DNA from: Porodaedalea pini
Taxonomy: Eukaryota > Basidiomycota > Agaricomycetes > Hymenochaetales > Hymenochaetaceae
Assembly: GCA_002794775.1 (NCBI GenBank)
Contig: NBAY01000069.1
Span: 62,001 to 126,000 of the forward strand
Length of the DNA stretch: 64,000 bases
Direction of reading: 5' to 3'
Shown: one piece after another, positions 32,067 through 43,200 of the stretch
Layout: each line of letters begins with the position of its first letter
Position numbering within the stretch: position 1 is the stretch's first letter
Position numbers and translations under genes: made by a program
Notes under the pieces: generated by a model
Told to the model about the DNA's origin: nothing
Database searches by the model: none
Seen by the model: the letters and a program-made list of their open reading frames with translations, nothing else

Positions 32067-32908
32067 TACCCCTACCGCCTTGCGCATTCTCAGTCACCAA
32101 CGCCACGCTGGCTCTAAACATTCGCATCTCCTATCAACAACGATCTCTCTACCGCGCTACCATCTACACCTTCACCTGTACCCCGCAAATCACTCTCACC
32201 ATTGAACTATTCCTACTATCTATCATCATCACTCTCAACCCTCATCTCATCCAACAACCTCAAAACCGACCACTACCTGTCCGTAACCCCGAACTCTAGA
32301 CCAACATTCTCATCCGACGCGTCCGACGACTTGGACTGCGACCCCGACTACGATCGCTTCGACCCACACCTATTCTTAGATCGATCTCACGTGCATCGAT
32401 CAGGCCGATACGTCGTTAATTCCTTACCTTCATTATTAAACTCACTCGTTTCACAACCCGCCGTCCTCTTTCTATTCGATCAACTAGCGCTCGTTTGAGA
32501 GGGGGTAACGTTGAGTCCGACCCACTCGAGAGTAGCTACCAGGCCTTGGGGGTGATCTTCGGAAAGGTCCCTTGGCGCCCGTTGGAGTCTTCACAGAGGA
32601 AGATCCGGGTTTGATCAGCAAGTGAAAGTCGACCACCACATCAGGAGTTTTGTTACAGCGCTCAATCAGATCCGCAGGCGTCCGCACCACCTGTCGGCTG
32701 GCAGTGTTGTCTCTGATTTGAGCTGGCTCCACACCCGTACGCTCGACTGCCTGGATCAGCGGCACAGCGGTGGAATACACCACCAGAAGACACTGCCGAC
32801 GCTGTCCTCGCACAACTACCACCCCTGACTGACGACGACCTGGTACGCCTAGACGACGAGCTAGGAGCCCACCAACCACCCCACCCATCACCAACACCAC
32901 CGCCTATC
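32067..32908 (+). other. B1 5' leader
   Basis: About 840 nt between primer-binding site and gag. Short frames only. Confidence 0.55.
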
Positions 32909-33605
32909 ATGGCAGAACCCCAAGCCCCAGCTGCGCCAGCAGCCGCAACTCCGACGATCTCAAACGACATGATGCAGGAGATCATCAACGCGCTACACGG
33001 CCTGGGATTACTCGCAACCCCCACGCCAGCAGCCGCAGCCGCACCTGTCCCTCCACCAACAAGCCGCAGTGGAGGAAGACATATCGCCAAACCCGAGACG
33101 TTCAACGGACGAGACTACAAGAAGTTCGAACGTGCCATCACCCTTTACGTTGAAGCTAACGCAGAGGACTTCATGAACGACAAGGACTACTTCCTTTTCG
33201 TGTTGTCGTTCATGACGGAAGGCTCGGCCGCACTCTGGGCACAGAACTTCCTGGAAAGCATCAAGATGGACGGCTATCTGATCTTTTCGCTCGTCAGTCG
33301 CCAGAAGTTTAACGAACAGCTGGAGAAAGCGTTCGGAGATCCGAACGAACGCATGAACGCCATGCAAAAATTGGATAGCTGGAAGCACACCCGAGACATC
33401 ACAGCCGACCAATTCTTCCAGCAGTTCGACATCTATCGCCGTGCGGCAGGATACAACGATGACGCAAAGAATGACGACACCCTCATCCACAAACTGACGA
33501 AAGCCTTGGATAGAGAGATCGTATACCGAATCGAAATGAGTGACACGGTCCCAACCACGTACAAAGGCTGGCAAGAAAAAGCCATTCGATTCGACAACGC
33601 TAGAC
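32909..33605 (+). pseudogene. gag: Gag of B1, 5' part (split by A2)
   Basis: The ATG at 32909 starts an Ala/Pro-rich N-terminus followed by a retrotransposon Gag core (for example KFERAITLYVEANAEDFMND and ITADQFFQQFDIYRRAAGYN). The frame is intact up to the TAGAC target site at 33601-33605, after which it runs into the A2 LTR. The continuation, in the same frame once A2 and one target copy are disregarded, is 39902-40290. The gag was thus intact when A2 landed. Confidence 0.93.
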
Positions 33606-34039
33606 TGTTAGAACCGGAACTTTCACCTTTTCCTTATTTTCCCCTTTTACCATTTCCTTTATTATATTCGTCCTTTTTATTATATTTACCCATCTTACAC
33701 AATCATTCCCGCCTAACAATGACCTTCATTCGTTCCATTCCGCTCCCTTTATGTAATCTTAGACAATGGGGCAACCGGTTCTCACGAGGTGATCACTGTA
33801 TATAAGGAAGAGGAATCGCATCTGAACACCTGTTCTGCTTTTCCTCTTACCTCCGTGACGACCTAGGTGAGACCGCGTCCCCCTCCTGTAGTAGAGTACA
33901 TTATATTAATCCTCTTACCTCCGTGACGACCTAGCCTGAGTAAGCGTGTCCCGAGTCTACGCTCGAGTATAGCACGTCCCAGACGACAGTCAACCGAGGC
34001 CTGCCCAGTCCGAGTCGTCTCCCGGACTCCCGCCTAACA
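33606..34039 (+). repeat. 5' LTR of A2, with promoter
   Basis: TATATAA at 33799-33805 and GTTCTGCTTTT at 33832-33842 (33 nt downstream), the predicted transcript start. The motif CTCTTACCTCCGTGACGACC occurs twice (about 33844 and 33914). Confidence 0.92.
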
Positions 34040-34040
34040 T

Positions 34041-34051
34041 AAAAGCAGAAC
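34041..34051 (+). promoter_or_regulatory. A2 primer-binding site, self-priming type
   Basis: AAAAGCAGAAC, one nucleotide after the LTR, is the exact reverse complement of GTTCTGCTTTT at 33832-33842. Confidence 0.75.
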
Positions 34052-34759
34052 CCACCCAGGCTCATCCCCAGCGTACGTCGTCGCTGTCGACTCGCCTTCA
34101 CTCGGTCTAGAGGAGCGCTCCCCTCGACGGACTTGACGTGTAAACCCCCCAAACGATAACCCTCGACCCTGCCCGGACGTTTTCGGACGTTCGTGTATTA
34201 CATAAACTAACACCCGACTTTTCCCGACCCTGGCTCTCCGCCTCTCCCTCTGGTGGAGGAACCATCTGACCTGGACGTGGGTAACACACCGTGTACAGTC
34301 ATCGACGTCGTTGTCGATTGTGATCTCGGTCGCCTCCTTCCGTGTGGTCATCAAACTCGCCGACGAACCTGTCCTCCGTCAGCGTAACGTACATCCGGAC
34401 AACCAACCCCTCCCTGTTCCTCCTCCATCGTCAACATAGATCTCGACGAGGAACAACGCCGTGCTCTCCCGCCTCGCTCCTGGTACAACGAGGAACGCCG
34501 TTCCTGGTTCACGATCACTCGAGAAGGCGTTGAATACGTTATCTGGTGGCGTCAAGAAAAAGGACTTTGGTATTCGACGCTTGAAGGAGGAAGGAGATTA
34601 AAGTGGACTCCTGCATCGATAGACCAGACAACCCCGAATTCGCCATCGCTTTCGACGTCGACCATTCTCCCACCAATCCCAGGACCGTATAGAGAGGCGC
34701 GACGAGATTCGTCACCACCGACCCCCCCGGAGCAACAAACGGACACGTCTAGAACAACG
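34052..34759 (+). other. A2 5' leader
   Basis: About 700 nt before the gag ATG, with only short frames. Homologous to the A1 leader. Confidence 0.55.
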
Positions 34760-35836
34760 ATGTCGACGGGAACCTTCAGCGCTCAACAGCTAGAGCAAAT
34801 CGCGGCGATCGTAGCGGGCGCCTTTGCTCACCAAGCCGCAAACGCCCCAGCGAGCCCTAGCGCCGCTGCGGTACAAAACATCGACGTCGCCCGACCACGT
34901 GAATTCACTGGTGGCGACGACTACCTCGACTTCAGACGTGAAGTCCTCCTTTTTGTATCCGCGAACCCGAACCGATACCCTACGTCAGAGAGTAAAATTT
35001 ATGTAGCTCTCTCCTACCTGAAGGGTGGTAATGCGGCGACGTGGGCGCAGAACTACGTCGAGGAGTCGACAACGTCGGGAATCGTCACCTTCACTGACAG
35101 CTGGGAGAGATTCCAGGAACGACTCGACGCCTCGTTCGACGACCCGAATCGCAAGGAGGCAGCGCTGAAGGAATTCCGGGAAAAAGTTCAGAAGGACCTC
35201 ACCGCAGACAAGTTCTTCCAGCAGCTCGACGTCATCATTAAGCGCGCGGAGCTGAAGGACGACGGCATCATCTGTGATCGTCTCAAACGCGCAATGAACA
35301 TCGAAGTAGTGCGTGGAGTCCTGAGATCAACGCCGGTCCCGACGAAGTACGAGGACTGGAAAAACAAGGCTATCGAGATCGATCGCGGCGAACAACAGAT
35401 CCGCGCGATCCAAAAAGGCCGCCCATTTATACCTCAGCCTCGCCCACAGCAACAACAAGGACCCCCGGCTCGCCGTCAGGTAGCGGCCCCTCACGTCGAC
35501 AGACGCGACGCGACCGGCGTCACTTTCGGAGGCGCTGGTCAACCGATGGACGTCTCAATGAACGAGGCGCAACGACGACGCGCGTGCTGGATCTGCGGTG
35601 GGCTGGGCCATTTCAAGGACAAGTGCCCGCAGGGGAAACCGATCATCCAGCGCATGCTGGAGCTAATGGCACCAGGCGAACGTCGCATCCTCGCGGACGA
35701 GCTCGGCGCGATGAAGGAGTCGGCCTTCGAGGAAGTCGTAGACACTCGGAGGTCGACGGTGGAGGACTATGTGGAAGAGGAAGACAATGACGAAGAGGTC
35801 GTCGACTCGCAGGGTTTTGCGAGTGGTCAGGCGTAG
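34760..35836 (+). CDS. gag: Gag of A2
   Basis: 358 residues starting at ATG 34760. Layout as in A1: Ala-rich N-terminus, capsid-like core (REVLLFVSANPNRYPTSESK; DFVQKDLT-type helix region around residue 140), a single zinc knuckle (CWICGGLGHFKDKC) near residue 280, and an acidic C-terminal tail. The TAG at 35834-35836 lies in the loop of the frameshift hairpin. No disruption is seen. Confidence 0.95.
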   Translation: MSTGTFSAQQLEQIAAIVAGAFAHQAANAPASPSAAAVQNIDVARPREFTGGDDYLDFRREVLLFVSANPNRYPTSESKIYVALSYLKGGNAATWAQNYVEESTTSGIVTFTDSWERFQERLDASFDDPNRKEAALKEFREKVQKDLTADKFFQQLDVIIKRAELKDDGIICDRLKRAMNIEVVRGVLRSTPVPTKYEDWKNKAIEIDRGEQQIRAIQKGRPFIPQPRPQQQQGPPARRQVAAPHVDRRDATGVTFGGAGQPMDVSMNEAQRRRACWICGGLGHFKDKCPQGKPIIQRMLELMAPGERRILADELGAMKESAFEEVVDTRRSTVEDYVEEEDNDEEVVDSQGFASGQA

Positions 35837-35854
35837 CCATCGGGGCGACTGACC
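35812..35854 (+). promoter_or_regulatory. A2 gag-pol -1 frameshift signal
   Basis: Slippery G GGT TTT in the gag frame (35812-35818), a 6-nt spacer (35819-35824), then GGTCAG (35825-35830) pairing with CTGACC (35849-35854). The gag TAG is inside the loop. The pol frame is open from 35791, so the overlap available for a shift is 35791-35836. Confidence 0.72.
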
Positions 35855-38800
35855 GAGAAGAACAAAGGACTTCGAATCCGGATCCGCTAAAATATAACCA
35901 ACCGTCTGTACAATACGTAGATGCAAACGACGTTGATGGTTTTCCCGATTACGAAGTCCCCACCGGTGTGAAAGAAAGTGAAGAGCACGAGCAGCTGTTC
36001 ATGAGAGGAACTGGCGGACGCCAGCTGGACCTTCTCCTGAACGTCGGACACAGCATGGAAGGTGAAGTGAGGGAGGTAGACGCGCACGCGCTTGTGGATT
36101 CGGGATGTACGGGATCGTGCATTGACGTGAGATTCGTCGAACGATATGGGCTGGAGACGAAACGATATATCCGACCCCTTGTTGTACTTAATGCCGACGG
36201 CACACACAACGAAGCCGGGTTGATCGAGGAGTACGTCGACGTTGAACTTACGATCGGTCGTCATAAGGAACGGATCGTCCTGGCGGTAACCTCTCTGGCA
36301 TCGTCTAACATCTTCTTGGGGTACGACTGGCTTCGACGGCACAACCCAGAGGTCGACTGGAAGACGGGGACGCTCGACTTCACTCGCTGCCCGAGCGAAT
36401 GTGTGGTGGAGAAGGCTGTAGAGGACGGCATGCGGAAGGTGTGGGAGGTGGCGGAAGAGACGGGGAGGATGAGAGAGGTGCGAATGGACAAGGCGTCCTG
36501 GCCCGCATACCTCGACGATTACGCCGATGTCTTCTCGGAGAAGGGATTCGAGAAACTACCGGAACACCGACCCTGGGACCATGTTATCGACTTGAAGCCC
36601 GACTTCAAACCAAGCGACTGTAAAATCTATCCGCTCACGCCAACTGAGCAACAGTCACTCAAGGACTTCCTCGACGAAAATCTGAAATCGGGTCGCATTC
36701 GACGGTCGATATCGCCAATGGCGTCGCCCTTCTTCTTCATCAAGAAGGCCGACAAGTCGCTACGCCCGATCCAGGACTACCGTAAGCTTAATGACGGCAC
36801 GATCAAGAATAAGTATCCCCTTCCTCTCATCGACGAACTTGTCGACAAGGTCAAGAAAGCGAAGTACATCACTAAGCTTGACCTTCGATGGGGGTACTAC
36901 AATGTCCGGATCCGCGAAGGCGACGAATGGAAGGCAGCTTTTCGCACGAACATGGGCCTCTTCGAACCGACGGTCATGTTCTTTGGTCTCTGCAACGCCC
37001 CGGCGACGTTCCAGGCTTTTGTCAATCACATCTTCAAGGAACTGATTTACGCTAACCTGATCATCGTATACCTCGACGACATATTGATTCTCTCGGAAAC
37101 CATTGAGGAACATATAGACACGTCGAGGCGTGTCCTTCAGATCCTTCGAGAGAATGGCCTATACCTGAAGCCGGAGAAGTGCGAGTTTGACGCCAAGGTC
37201 GTCAAATACCTCGGCCACATCATCGGTAATGGCGAGATCAAGGCGGACCCAGCAAAGACGGAGGCAATTGCGAACTGGCCGGTCCCACGAAACCTGAAGC
37301 AGCTACAACAGTTCCTCGGCATGGGTAACTGGCTACGACGGTTCATCAAGGACTACAGCAAGGTGGTCCATCCGCTGACGTCGTTAACGGGCAAGAAGGA
37401 CTGGGTATGGGAGACCGAACAGCAGGAGGCATTCGAGGAGCTGAGACGACGTCTCTGCTCACCTCCAGTCCTAGCCATCGCCAACGACGAGGGTCCTTTC
37501 CGCGTAGAAGCGGACTCGTCAAACTTTGCGCTCGGCGGTGTGTTGTTACAGAAGCAGGAAGGGAAGTGGAGGGTGATTGCCTATAGGTCAGAAGCACTCC
37601 TGCCCGCTGAACGAAACTACGAGATCTACGACAAGGAGATGCTCGCGATCGTTTCGGCGCTCAAGGAATGGCGACAATACCTCCTCGGCGCTTGCCACAA
37701 GATCGAAATCTGGTCCGACCACGCTAACCTCACCTACTTCAGGTCAGCGCAGAAGCTGAGCTACCGTCAAGCCCGCTGGCGAACCGAACTCGAGGAGTTT
37801 GACTTCCACCTCGAACACAAGTCGGGGAAGACGATGGGCAAGGCAGATTTACTGTCGCGCAAGGCAGGCTATGATAAGGGAAAGGATGACAACGACGACG
37901 TCGTGTTCATCAAGGACAAGTGGCTAAATCGTGGAGTGGTCAGAACGTCGCGGGAGGAAGTGTTGGAACGAGTGGGTGCCGCGCAGAGGGCGCAGGACGG
38001 GTCGGAAAGGCCGACGAATATGGTAGAGGTCGACGGGTTGTGGCGGATGAAAGGCAAGGTGTACGTGCCATCGACGATGAAGGAAGCGGTGTTGCGGGAG
38101 TGCCACGACTCGACCCTGGCAGGACATCCCGGATCGTCGAAGACGGTCGAACTGGTACGTCGAGACTTCTGGTGGGCGTCGATGTTCTCCGATGTCCGAG
38201 CATACGTCCGAGGATGCGACCGTTGCCAACGGACGAAGGCTCTGAGGGCATCGAGGTCGAGGCCACTTCATCCTAACGCAATCCCTGAAGGTCCCTGGGA
38301 GATCGTCACGGTCGACCTAATCGGAGAGCTCCCGGACTCCAAGGGACACAACGCGATCTGCGTCTTCGTGGATAGGTTCTCGAAGCAGATGCACGCGATT
38401 CCGACGACGACAAAACTGTCAGCAGAAGGCATGGCCCAGCTGTACCGCGATCATGTCTTCCGCCTCCACGGCTTGCCGAAGAAGATTATCCATGACCGCG
38501 GCACGCAGTTCGACGCATCAATGATGAAGGAGCTGTACAAACTCCTACACATCGAGGGCAACCCGTCAACGGCATACCACCCGCAAACAGACGGTCAGAC
38601 GGAACGCGTTAACCAAGAGCTCGAACAATACCTCCGACTCTTCGTTGACCATCGGCAGTCGGACTGGAAGGACTGGCTCCCTCTCGCAGAGTTCGCCTAC
38701 AACAACCGCGAACATTCGGCGACGAAGATGTCACCCTTCTACGCGAACACTGGACGTCACCCTAGGAGCTTCGACACCATACGAACGTCCTCTGCCAACA

Positions 38801-39462
38801 TGTCGGCAGAAGAATTCGCGAAGCACATCAAGGAGACCCATCGCGCGGCAAGGGACAATCTGGTCAAGGCAGCTGAAGATATGAAACGCTACCATGACAG
38901 GACGGCAGGAGCATCGGTGGAATACAAGACTGGCGATAAGGTCTTCCTCGACGGACGAAATATCAGCACGGACTCGCCCACGAAGAAGCTTGCCGACAAA
39001 TGGTACGGTCCCTTCGACATTGTCGACAAGGTAGGAGCGAGCGCCTACAAGCTCAAGCTCCCCAAACGATGGAGAAAGGTCCACCCTGTCTTCAACGAAG
39101 CCCTGTTGAAACCTGCCATCGAACCGTCCTTTGAAAGCCAGAAGCAACCGCCACCGCCACCGCCGAAAATCGTCGACGACGAAGAGGAATACGAGGTCGA
39201 AAAGGTCATTGACTCACGACTGCACCGAGGTAAACTACAATACCTCGTCAAGTGGGCCGGGTACAACGAACCTACTTGGCAGCCTGAGACGGACTTCGGC
39301 GAGAACGCGAAGGAGGCGATCGCTGAGTTCTACCTCAAACATCCCGGTGCACCTCGGAAACTCGACATCCCTCATCAACGACTCCGTCCGCTCTTTGTCG
39401 ACACCGAGCCTGACGACCGCGACCATGGTTGGTCGGGACGCCCAACCTTGAAGGGGGGGTAA
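35812..39462 (+). CDS. pol: Pol polyprotein of A2
   Basis: Pol is open from the shift site to a TAA that abuts the 3' LTR. Order: protease (ALVDSGCTGSCID), reverse transcriptase (LRPIQDYRKLN, YLDDILIL), RNase H (FRVEADSSNF, EIYDKEMLAIV), integrase with HHCC finger and DDE motifs (VDLIGELP, IHDRGTQFD, QTDGQTERVNQ), a GPY-like segment (WYGPFDIVDKVG), a proline run, and a chromodomain (YEVEKVIDSR...YLVKWAGYNEPTW). The three aromatic cage positions (Y, W, W) are present, so binding to methylated histone tails is plausible. The first ATG in frame is at 35968, too far in for normal initiation, which supports translation by frameshift. Confidence 0.95.
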   Translation, partial: GFCEWSGVAIGATDREEQRTSNPDPLKYNQPSVQYVDANDVDGFPDYEVPTGVKESEEHEQLFMRGTGGRQLDLLLNVGHSMEGEVREVDAHALVDSGCTGSCIDVRFVERYGLETKRYIRPLVVLNADGTHNEAGLIEEYVDVELTIGRHKERIVLAVTSLASSNIFLGYDWLRRHNPEVDWKTGTLDFTRCPSECVVEKAVEDGMRKVWEVAEETGRMREVRMDKASWPAYLDDYADVFSEKGFEKLPEHRPWDHVIDLKPDFKPSDCKIYPLTPTEQQSLKDFLDENLKSGRIRRSISPMASPFFFIKKADKSLRPIQDYRKLNDGTIKNKYPLPLIDELVDKVKKAKYITKLDLRWGYYNVRIREGDEWKAAFRTNMGLFEPTVMFFGLCNAPATFQAFVNHIFKELIYANLIIVYLDDILILSETIEEHIDTSRRVLQILRENGLYLKPEKCEFDAKVVKYLGHIIGNGEIKADPAKTEAIANWPVPRNLKQLQQFLGMGNWLRRFIKDYSKVVHPLTSLTGKKDWVWETEQQEAFEELRRRLCSPPVLAIANDEGPFRVEADSSNFALGGVLLQKQEGKWRVIAYRSEALLPAERNYEIYDKEMLAIVSALKEWRQYLLGACHKIEIWSDHANLTYFRSAQKLSYRQARWRTELEEFDFHLEHKSGKTMGKADLLSRKAGYDKGKDDNDDVVFIKDKWLNRGVVRTSREEVLERVGAAQRAQDGSERPTNMVEVDGLWRMKGKVYVPSTMKEAVLRECHDSTLAGHPGSSKTVELVRRDFWWASMFSDVRAYVRGCDRCQRTKALRASRSRPLHPNAIPEGPWEIVTVDLIGELPDSKGHNAICVFVDRFSKQMHAIPTTTKLSAEGMAQLYRDHVFRLHGLPKKIIHDRGTQFDASMMKELYKLLHIEGNPSTAYHPQTDGQTERVNQELEQYLRLFVDHRQSDWKDWLPLAEFAYNNREHSATKMSPFYANTGRHPRSFDTIRTSSANMSAEEFAKHIKETHRAARDNLVKAAEDMKRYHDRTAGASVEYKTGDKVFLDGRNISTDSPTKKLADKWYGPFDIVDKVGASAYKLKLPKRWRKVHPVFNEALLKPAIEPSFESQKQPPPPPPKIVDDEEEYEVEKVIDSRLHRGKLQYLVKWAGYNEPTWQPETDFGENAKEAIAEFYLKHPGAPRKLDIPHQRLRPLFVDTEPDDRDHGWSGRPTLKGG

Positions 39463-39896
39463 TGTTAGAACCGGAACTTTCACCTTTTCCTTATTTTCCC
39501 CTTTTACCATTTCCTTTATTATATTCGTCCTTTTTATTATATTTACCCATCTTACACAATCATTCCCGCCTAACAATGACCTTCATTCGTTCCATTCCGC
39601 TCCCTTTATGTAATCTTAGACAATGGGGCAACCGGTTCTCACGAGGTGATCACTGTATATAAGGAAGAGGAATCGCATCTGAACACCTGTTCTGCTTTTC
39701 CTCTTACCTCCGTGACGACCTAGGTGAGACCGCGTCCCCCTCCTGTAGTAGAGTACATTATATTAATCCTCTTACCTCCGTGACGACCTAGCCTGAGTAA
39801 GCGTGTCCCGAGTCTACGCTCGAGTATAGCACGTCCCAGACGACAGTCAACCGAGGCCTGCCCAGTCCGAGTCGTCTCCCGGACTCCCGCCTAACA
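39463..39896 (+). repeat. 3' LTR of A2
   Basis: Same 434-bp sequence as the 5' LTR. The polypurine tract GAAGGGGGGG (39450-39459) and the pol TAA (39460-39462) directly precede it. Confidence 0.95.
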
Positions 39897-39901
39897 TAGA
39901 C

Positions 39902-40290
39902 GTCAGATGAAGGCCATCGAACAAATGCGCGCTGCCCCGTCCAGACCTCAGGTGCTCCCACCAAAACCTACCCAGACGTTCACACCGAGAATCCCCGAAA
40001 GACGCGATGCCACCGGAGTCACATACGGAGGCATGGGGAAGCCGATGGACGTCTCACTCGAAGAGCTGAGGAAAGCCGGACTCTGCTACTACTGCAAGGA
40101 ATCTGGACATCTACAGAGGAATTGCCCGATGCAGAAGAAGGTGATAAGGGCTGTGTTGATGGGGATGGAACCCCGAGAGAGAAAAGTCTGGGCAGACGAG
40201 ACCGCGACGCTCAAGGAGTCAGACTTTGCGGAGGAAGAAGAGGAGGCGCTCTTTGAGCGGGAGTTGGATTTTGCGGAACCCCAGCAGTGA
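39902..40290 (+). pseudogene. gag: Gag of B1, 3' part with CCHC knuckle
   Basis: Resumes the split gag frame directly after the second TAGAC copy. It contains the zinc knuckle CYYCKESGHLQRNC (C-X2-C-X4-H-X4-C) and an acidic tail ending in TGA at 40288-40290. The stop lies within a predicted hairpin (40280-40307) downstream of a slippery GGATTTT at 40266-40272. Confidence 0.92.
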
Positions 40291-43200
40291 ACACGGCACT
40301 GACTGGGATAGGTTCAGTTTCGGTTTTTCAAACGGCCATTTTTGATAATTCTATGGACTCTGTAGATAATTTAGATAAAATACAAAAAAATGTAAAAAGC
40401 AATGTCACTCGCAAAAATATTCCTTCTGTCCCTGTACCAGTAGCTAGTAGTATAGATATGCCTATATGTAACAACACGTCTGCCTCATCATCTCGTCCTA
40501 CTCCTGTGTCAAAAAATCATGTAAAACCCTGTTCTGAATCTTTTAATTCTATTTCTTCCTTGGCCGGAACTGAACCGAAATCCGTGAAAAATGAAAACTC
40601 GTCGAAACAAGCTGAGAGGAAGTCCTGGAGAGATCGCCCTGTCCCCTTTACGGCCCCATGGGTAGTACGGCGTCTCAAAGAGGATAAACTCGAAAGTGCT
40701 TTAACGACTCTCCGAGTGTGGATGAAACAGCAGAGGCATGCTGAAGCGAATGAAGAGACGGTGCGTCAAATCATTGCGCTAGAAGAATCAGATGCCGTGG
40801 CAGCTGTTAGGGACCTGAGGGGTCCAAAACGGTTCGTAAGAGGGTCTCGGGGGCAACAGCTCATGGTACCGATTCTCCTTCAAACGACCGACACCGGTAA
40901 CCAGTTCAAGGTAGACGCCCTACTGGACAGTGGCTGCACTGGCTCATGTATCAACCGATCCTTCGTCGAAAAGCATCAGATCCGGACAAAAAAGACACCC
41001 ATCCCAATCCGAGTCTATAATGCTGACGGCACGCTCAACAAGGACGGCTCGATCACAGAGTTTGTGGAAATGCGCATGATGATTAAAGATCATTCGGAGC
41101 GCATCCACTTCGCGGTCACAGATCTAGGGAAAACAGATGTGTTCATCGGACATGAATGGTTAAAGCTGCACAATCCCAACATCGACTGGCAAAAATCAAC
41201 GATCGAATTTGATCGATGCCCCGATGTATGCGGCTATATCCGTAGTCTAGAGGACATTGATGCAGACCCCGACGAAAACCTTGATTTGGTGGAACTTGAA
41301 GATGGCGATCAGCTCTTCCTCTTCGATTGGGACAGGTACATTAAGTCCGATCCGAGAAAAGCGCTGAAGGTCAGACAACAGGTGCTCGAGGAAGTCCCGA
41401 ACTATGTCAAAGAGTTCGCGGACGTCTTCAGTGAACAGGAATTCGATCAGTTACCAGAGAGACGCCCTTGGGATCACGCTATTGAACTCAAGCCGGGATC
41501 AAAGCTCTCTGACTGTAAAATCTACCCGCTCAGCCCATCCGAACAGGTGGCACTGGACGAATTCCTCACCGAAAACTTGAGAACTGGCCGTATTCGTAAC
41601 TCTCAATCTGAGATGGCATCCCCCTTCTTCTTCATAAAAAAGAAGGATGGCAAGCTTCGCCCCGTACAGGACTATCGCCGGCTCAACGAGATGACGGTTA
41701 AGAACAAATACCCGTTACCTCTAATCCAGGAGCTCATTGACAAAACGAAACAGGCGAAATTCTTCACGAAGCTTGACATACGTTGGGGTTACAATAACAT
41801 TCGGATTCGAGAGGGCGACGAGCATAAAGCCACCTTCAGGACAAACCGCGGTCTATTCGAACCAACGGTCATGTTTTTTGGTCTCACAAACTCACCGGCA
41901 ACCTTCCAAGGATTCATGAACGAGATCTTCCGAGAACTCGTCAATGATGGACACGTCATAGTCTACATGGACGACATCTTGATCTTCGCACGAACTCGCG
42001 AACATCATGACAAACTCGTCCGACAAGTCCTGGAAGTGTTGCGAGCAAACAAGTTGTTCTTAAAGCCAGAAAAGTGCAGCTTCGCTCAAGAGACCGTGAA
42101 CTATCTTGGGCATATCCTCGGCAACGGACAGATTCGCATGGATCCAGCCAAAGTGGCGGGTGTAAAAGATTGGCCAGTGCCTAAGAACAAGAAAGAACTA
42201 CAGTCTTTCCTTGGGTTCTGCAACTATTACCGCCGCTTCATCCTAGCATTCAGTCACTATGCGAAGCCCTTGACAGCATTGACCGGAGATGTAGAGTGGA
42301 AGTGGGAGGTGGAGCAACAGGAGGCCTTTGAACGTCTGAAACAGAAGCTCTGTGAAGAACCTGTACTCACAGTGCCTACTGATGACGGTCAATTTCGGGT
42401 GGAGGCTGATTCGTCGCATTTCGCTAACGGCGCCATTCTGTCCCAATTCGTTGACGGAAAGTGGCATCCAATCGCATACCGATCACAAGCGCTTAGCCAA
42501 GCAGAGCGCAATTATGAAATCTATGACAAAGAGATGTTCGCGATCATGTGCGCACTGGATGACTGGCGACAATATCTTCTAGGGGCAACGCAAACCTTCG
42601 AAATCTGGTCGGATCACCTCAACCTCCAGTATTTCCGAAAACCCCAGAAGATTAACCACCAACAAGCGAGATGGCTACAGGAGTTAGCGGACTACGACTT
42701 CAAACTGTTCCATAAACCAGGTGCCCTGATGACTAAGGCTGACCTCCTCTCGAGACGAGCGGATCATGAGAGGGGGGAGAACGACAATATCGACATTGTT
42801 TTGCTCAAGCCGGACTTATTTGTAAACGAAACACTGCTAGAAGCGCTGGATGCAGACTTCGTTAAACGAATTAAAAGGGTACGAAACAACAGGGACAGAG
42901 CAGTTGTGAAGGCGTTAGAGCGGAAGGAACGAGAGTGGGAGGAAGAAGAAGGGTTGTTGATGTGGAAGGGCAGGATCTACGTGCCGAAAGACCATAAACT
43001 CCGAGAAGACATCATTTGAAACCATCACGACAGCACGCTCGCAGGACACCCAGGACGCTACAAGACCCATGAGTTGATCACACGCAACTACTGGTGGCCG
43101 GGAATCCAACGAGATGTTCGAATGTATGTCGAGGGATGTGATGCGTGCCAACGTACGAAGGCACACAGAGCGAAACCGCACAATCCTCTGAACCCAAACG

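Larger units (their letters stand above)
33606..39896 (+). mobile_element. Ty3/gypsy chromovirus A2, nested in B1 gag
   Basis: Complete element with 434-bp LTRs (33606-34039 and 39463-39896) that look identical. It is flanked by TAGAC duplications (33601-33605 and 39897-39901). Gag and Pol are open. It is the same family as A1 (protein sequences nearly identical), but the LTR sequence is diverged from A1's. The precise duplication inside the gag frame of B1 dates A2 as younger than B1. Confidence 0.97.
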
